A DNA stretch of 64,000 nt, from the NCBI RefSeq assembly GCF_000327065.1, contig NC_019936.1, positions 2,559,001 through 2,623,000 on the forward strand, read 5' to 3'. The notes below the pieces were generated by a model. It saw only the letters and a program-made list of their open reading frames with translations, made no database searches and was not told where the DNA came from. This DNA is from Stutzerimonas stutzeri RCH2 (GTDB taxonomy: Bacteria > Pseudomonadota > Gammaproteobacteria > Pseudomonadales > Pseudomonadaceae). Positions 61,879 to 64,000 of this stretch are shown in pieces. Within the stretch, counting starts at the first letter, position 1. Every line of letters begins with the position of its first letter. Made by a program: the position numbers and the translations under genes.

Positions 61879-63465
61879 ATGAGAGCATTCCGCCAGTGCA
61901 TCACCGCCCTGCTGTTAGCGCCACTTCTGCTTTTAGGCGGCTTCGCGCAAGCATCCACCGCCGATCACACCCTCTTCGAGGCATTGCAGGGTCCGTTCGC
62001 CAGCGGCGAAGAGGTCACACGGGCGTGCCTGAGTTGTCATAGCAAGGCCGCCAGCCAGATCATGGCGACACGGCATTGGACCTGGGATTACCTCAACCCG
62101 GATACCGGCCAGCGCCTGGGCAAGAAGACCATGCTCAATGGCTTCTGCATCGGCGACCGCTCGAACGAGGCGTTCTGCCAGTCGTGCCACATTGGTTACG
62201 GCTGGAAAGATGCCAGTTTCGACTTCACCGACGAGAGCAAGGTTGACTGCCTCGCCTGTCACAACACCGGCAACTACCTGAAGCTTGCAGGTCTCGCCGG
62301 CCATCCACCGCTGGTGCGTAGCGAAACCGCACCCGGCTCAGGCAAGTTCGTCGAGCCCGTGGACCTGGCCGCGGTGGCGCGTCAGGTCGGCGCCACCAGC
62401 CGGCGCACCTGCGGCACTTGCCATTACTACGGCGGCGGTGGCGACGGCGTTAAGCACGGCGATCTCGATTCGTCACTCAATTCGCCGTCACCTGAGCTGG
62501 ACGTACACATGGCCGTCGATGGACTCGACTTCGCCTGCTCAACCTGCCATGTCGCCGAAGAGCACCGGATTGCCGGCAGTCGCATCAACGTGACTGCCAG
62601 CGACCCGCACAGCGCAGCCACCCGAGGTCAGCGTAGCGAGCGCAACCGCTCGACGTGCCAGTCCTGCCATGGCGACAAACCGCATCAGGGGAATCTGCTG
62701 CACGCCGGACGCCTGAATGATCACACCAGCGTGCTGGCTTGCCAGAGTTGCCATATTCCGACCTTCGCCCGTGGTGGTGTGCCTACCAAGATGGCCTGGG
62801 ACTGGTCCAGCGCCGGGAAGGTGGGTGCCGACGGCAAGCCATACCAGACACGCAACGAACGTGGTCAGGTTCTGTACGACAGCCGCAAGGGCAGCTTCAT
62901 CCTCGGCGAGGACGTAGTGCCGGACTATGTCTGGTTTAACGGCCGGGTTACTTACGTGCAACCCGACACGGTCATCGACCCGACCAGCCGCGTCCCGATC
63001 AACCGCTTTCACGGTGTGCCGGGAGCTGCCGATGCGCGAATCTGGCCGGTAAAAACCTTCCATGGCCGCCAGCCATACGACACCGAGCACTTGACGTTAC
63101 TGGTGCCGCATACCGCGCTGCCGGACGATACGGCGTTCTGGTACAACTTCGACTGGGCCAAGGCGCTGCAGGCAGGTGCCGACGCCTCCGGCGCGCCCTA
63201 TAGCGGCAAGTTCGACTTCGTTGACACCTCGATGCTGTGGCCCATCACCCATATGGTTGCGCCGAAGGAACAGGCAATCGATTGCGCGCAGTGCCATACC
63301 CGGCAGCAAAGCCGACTCGCTGGCGTGCCCGGTATCTGGTTGACCGGCAACCATCACAGCCCCTTGCTCGATCGCATCGGCTTTGGCCTGGCTGGAGTGG
63401 CCCTGCTGGGCGTCTTCGTGCATGCCGCCTTGCGCGTTTTCTCGCGCCGCAGAAGGAGTCAATGA
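61879..63465 (+). CDS. Octaheme c-type cytochrome, tetrathionate-reductase (Otr) type
   Basis: This 528-residue periplasmic protein has a signal peptide (about 1-26) and eight CxxCH heme sites: CLSCH, CQSCH, CLACH, CGTCH, CSTCH, CQSCH, CQSCH and CAQCH. Count, size and order fit the octaheme tetrathionate reductase family, whose Shewanella member reduces tetrathionate, nitrite and hydroxylamine in vitro. A C-terminal helix (FGLAGVALLGVFVHAALRVF) would anchor it to the inner membrane, unlike the soluble Shewanella form. GGGAGAGG precedes the start. The cytochrome b gene starts one base after its stop. Confidence 0.92.
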   Translation: MRAFRQCITALLLAPLLLLGGFAQASTADHTLFEALQGPFASGEEVTRACLSCHSKAASQIMATRHWTWDYLNPDTGQRLGKKTMLNGFCIGDRSNEAFCQSCHIGYGWKDASFDFTDESKVDCLACHNTGNYLKLAGLAGHPPLVRSETAPGSGKFVEPVDLAAVARQVGATSRRTCGTCHYYGGGGDGVKHGDLDSSLNSPSPELDVHMAVDGLDFACSTCHVAEEHRIAGSRINVTASDPHSAATRGQRSERNRSTCQSCHGDKPHQGNLLHAGRLNDHTSVLACQSCHIPTFARGGVPTKMAWDWSSAGKVGADGKPYQTRNERGQVLYDSRKGSFILGEDVVPDYVWFNGRVTYVQPDTVIDPTSRVPINRFHGVPGAADARIWPVKTFHGRQPYDTEHLTLLVPHTALPDDTAFWYNFDWAKALQAGADASGAPYSGKFDFVDTSMLWPITHMVAPKEQAIDCAQCHTRQQSRLAGVPGIWLTGNHHSPLLDRIGFGLAGVALLGVFVHAALRVFSRRRRSQ

Positions 63466-63466
63466 C

Positions 63467-64000
63467 ATGCGCGAGCGCCTGTACCTGTTCACCCGTTTCG
63501 AACGCTTCTGGCATTGGTCGCAGGCCGCGCTGATCATCACCCTGTTGGTCAGCGGGTTCGCCGCCCATGGCAGCCACGCACTAGTGGATTTCCGCAGCGC
63601 GGTCGAAATCCACGAGGTATCCGCTTGGCTGCTGATGCTGTTGTGGGTATTCGGCATCTTCTGGCATTTCACCACCGGTCAGTGGCGCCAATACACGCCT
63701 ACCCTGAGCAACATCGACCGCATGTTGCGCTACTACGTCCACGGAATATTCATCGGCGCGCCACACCCTTACAAAATCACCGTGGAGCGCAAGCACAACC
63801 CTCTGCAGCGCCTGTCGTATCTGTTCGTCAAGGTGATGATCGGCCCGTTGCTATGGCTGACAGGGCTGCTCTATCTCTTCTGGGAGCGGGCACAGGGTCT
63901 GCTCTCGCCCTGGATTGATCTGCAACAGGTCGCGCTGCTGCATACGGCAGGCGCGTTCATGATGCTGATCTTCCTCATCGTGCATGTATACCTGGCGACA
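63467..64000 (+). CDS. Membrane cytochrome b subunit, partial (window end)
   Basis: The frame is open from ATG 63467 to the window end (178 codons). Four hydrophobic segments and histidines placed for heme b (FWHWSQAAL, EIHEVSAW, LLHTAGAF, FLIVHVYLA) identify a cytochrome b561/thiosulfate-reductase cytochrome b-type quinol oxidase. It would feed electrons from quinol to the octaheme cytochrome, which ends one base upstream. The gene is incomplete here. Confidence 0.85.
   Translation, partial: MRERLYLFTRFERFWHWSQAALIITLLVSGFAAHGSHALVDFRSAVEIHEVSAWLLMLLWVFGIFWHFTTGQWRQYTPTLSNIDRMLRYYVHGIFIGAPHPYKITVERKHNPLQRLSYLFVKVMIGPLLWLTGLLYLFWERAQGLLSPWIDLQQVALLHTAGAFMMLIFLIVHVYLAT

Overview
The window is GC-rich, densely coded gammaproteobacterial chromosome. 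Gene content and regulatory style point to Pseudomonas sensu lato, most likely the Stutzerimonas (P. stutzeri) group: a NirBD nitrite reductase with a PP2C/kinase fusion, KtrAB, MmsAB valine catabolism, a CrcZ/CrcY-type sRNA and a Pseudomonas-type REP element. The species call is inference. I saw no rRNA, tRNA, CRISPR array, prophage or insertion sequence.

Layout. 0-1 kb: a class III sirtuin. 1-7 kb: nitrite assimilation. A sigma54 promoter and a two-hexaloop (ANTAR/NasT-type) leader with a terminator precede nirB-nirD; a formate/nitrite channel and a PP2C-kinase membrane protein follow. 7-12 kb: a UvrD-like helicase and a PAS/GAF hybrid histidine kinase. 12-21 kb: one leftward set, probably an operon, encoding a TonB-dependent receptor, a beta-propeller phytase, an ExbB/ExbD/TonB energiser and a Tat-exported PhoX phosphatase. 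A candidate Pho box precedes the receptor, so the set looks like a phytate/organic-phosphate scavenging system with its own energiser. 20.9-21.5 kb: a gene-free kilobase holding a pair of ~220-bp inverted repeats.

21.7-30.5 kb: a degenerate GGDEF protein, AraC and LysR regulators, fdhD plus an FdhF/YdeP-type molybdoenzyme, a GFA-family protein and KtrAB potassium uptake. 30.5-43.8 kb: a second hybrid histidine kinase, an SH3-domain envelope protein, AzlCD with an AraC regulator, a divergent class A PBP, an EEP-family hydrolase, glycogen phosphorylase and a small membrane protein.

43.9-59.2 kb: two acyl-CoA catabolic operons. The rightward one (mmsA, enoyl-CoA hydratase, mmsB, 3-hydroxyisobutyryl-CoA hydrolase, acyl-CoA dehydrogenase) is valine degradation with a divergent LysR regulator. 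The leftward one (SDR, thiolase, acyl-CoA dehydrogenase, acyl-CoA ligase, CaiB-type racemase/transferase) looks like branched or short-chain acyl-CoA breakdown. Between them a sigma54 promoter drives a ~360-nt RNA with about six A-rich Hfq/Crc motifs and a strong terminator, a CrcZ/CrcY homologue. Five genes of the two operons carry matching A-rich motifs just before their start codons, so the sRNA appears to sit among its own regulon.

59.3-64 kb: a DedA/VTT-type membrane protein, an unrecognised His/Glu-rich helical protein, a thioredoxin-like/DsbD-like fusion, an octaheme tetrathionate-reductase-type cytochrome and a cytochrome b cut by the window end, together a probable periplasmic electron-transfer module.
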